From the NCBI GenBank assembly GCA_958349075.1, contig CATWBR010000056.1:1-14395 (forward strand): DNA of 14,395 nucleotides, read 5' to 3'. Positions 14,092 to 14,395 of this stretch are shown here, piece by piece (position 1 is the stretch's first letter; the number at the start of each line of letters is the position of its first letter). The translations under genes and the position numbers were made by a program. The notes beneath the pieces were generated by a model. The model was not told the DNA's origin and searched no databases. It saw only the letters and a list, made by a program, of their open reading frames with translations. The DNA is from an uncultured Clostridium sp. Lineage in GTDB: Bacteria > Bacillota > Clostridia > Lachnospirales > Lachnospiraceae.

Positions 14092-14189
14092 TGCAAGTAG
14101 TGGCCGTGACAAGTGTCCTCCTCCCGCAAGTAGTGGACGCAATAAATGTCCTCCTCCTGCAAGTGGTGGCTGCGACAAGTGTCCTCCCA
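14092..14189. repeat. Three 33-bp direct repeats, possible mobile-element end
   Basis: Three tandem units start at 14093, 14126 and 14159, each beginning GCAAGT(A/G)GTGG and containing A(A/T)GTGTCCTCC or a close variant (AATGTCCTCC in unit 2). The third unit is slightly truncated near 14189. Several IS21-family insertion sequences carry multiple repeats near their ends and terminate in TG...CA. Here TG at 14092 directly precedes the first unit. No transposase gene is visible before the window ends, so the mobile-element reading is only a hypothesis. Confidence 0.8.
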
Positions 14190-14395
14190 CCTAGAGCATG
14201 AGGAACCCCAGCGGGCCGCAGGCCAGGGGACGGGCGACAACCTGCGCGGAGTCTTCAGTCCCGTCGATCCACTGCCCGGGGGAAGAAGGCAGAATCAATT
14301 GCGCAGGGGACATTGGAGTCCGCCGGTGCTTTGCGAGGTTTCTCACGAGCTTAGCATCCGCTGTGCACTCCACTAAGTGCAAACGGTCCCCGGAG
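14190..14395. other. GC-rich tail with no recognised gene
   Basis: About 206 bases to the window edge are visibly richer in G and C than the operon. Short frames exist on both strands (plus 14146-14376, minus 14191-14382), but neither shows a recognisable domain, ribosome binding site or family resemblance. A small stem GCACT (14365-14369) / AGTGC (14376-14380) lies near the end. This may be the interior of whatever element the 33-bp repeats border. Confidence 0.4.

Noticed and set aside
14092..14189. CRISPR repeats
   Set aside because: The 33-base units abut each other directly and differ internally, so there is no spacer-repeat alternation.
13972..14190. 72-codon minus-strand gene
   Set aside because: It begins at GTG without a ribosome binding site and only translates two adjacent repeat arrays. 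A repeat-driven open frame is the simpler reading.

Overview
The window looks like part of a chromosome from an anaerobic member of the Bacillota, most likely Lachnospiraceae or a related Clostridia group. This is inferred from the split two-subunit transketolase, the many AGGAGG-type ribosome binding sites, the codon choice and the mid-range base composition. No taxonomic marker gene is present, so the assignment is tentative.

Positions 130-13474 form one co-directional gene cluster on the + strand that reads as a complete carbohydrate or polyol catabolic operon. A short AT-rich leader (1-129) carries a weak promoter and a CpG-centred palindrome that could be an operator. The order is: transketolase N and C subunits, a divergent triosephosphate-isomerase-like enzyme, a LarA-type (nickel-pincer) racemase/epimerase, a lipoprotein solute-binding protein, two permeases and two ATPases of the SsuABC/TauABC/NrtABC importer class, a ketose 3-epimerase (DTE family), a zinc polyol-type dehydrogenase, an AraD-type class II aldolase/4-epimerase, a short-chain dehydrogenase, and a LacI-family regulator that probably controls the cluster. 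Non-coding elements break up the operon: six tandem 14-bp repeats before the binding protein, two strong hairpins after it, and a dyad with a TATAAT box before the 3-epimerase gene.

Three features set it apart. First, no sugar kinase is present, although transketolase, the TIM-like enzyme and the AraD-like enzyme normally act on sugar phosphates. Second, both the TIM-like and AraD-like proteins keep their catalytic residues but have changed phosphate-contact residues. Third, the transporter belongs to a class best known for sulfonates and other small anions rather than sugars. Together these suggest, as an inference only, a pathway for a carbohydrate carrying a non-phosphate anionic group (for example a sulfonate) or a sugar acid. 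The importer also appears to have one degenerate and one consensus ATP site.

Positions 13475-14395 hold no confident gene. They contain a terminator region with a 17-bp perfect inverted repeat, a probable 3' remnant of a methyltransferase gene, a GC-rich multi-hairpin element, phased A-rich 10-11 bp repeats, three 33-bp direct repeats that may be the end of a mobile element, and a GC-rich tail running off the window.
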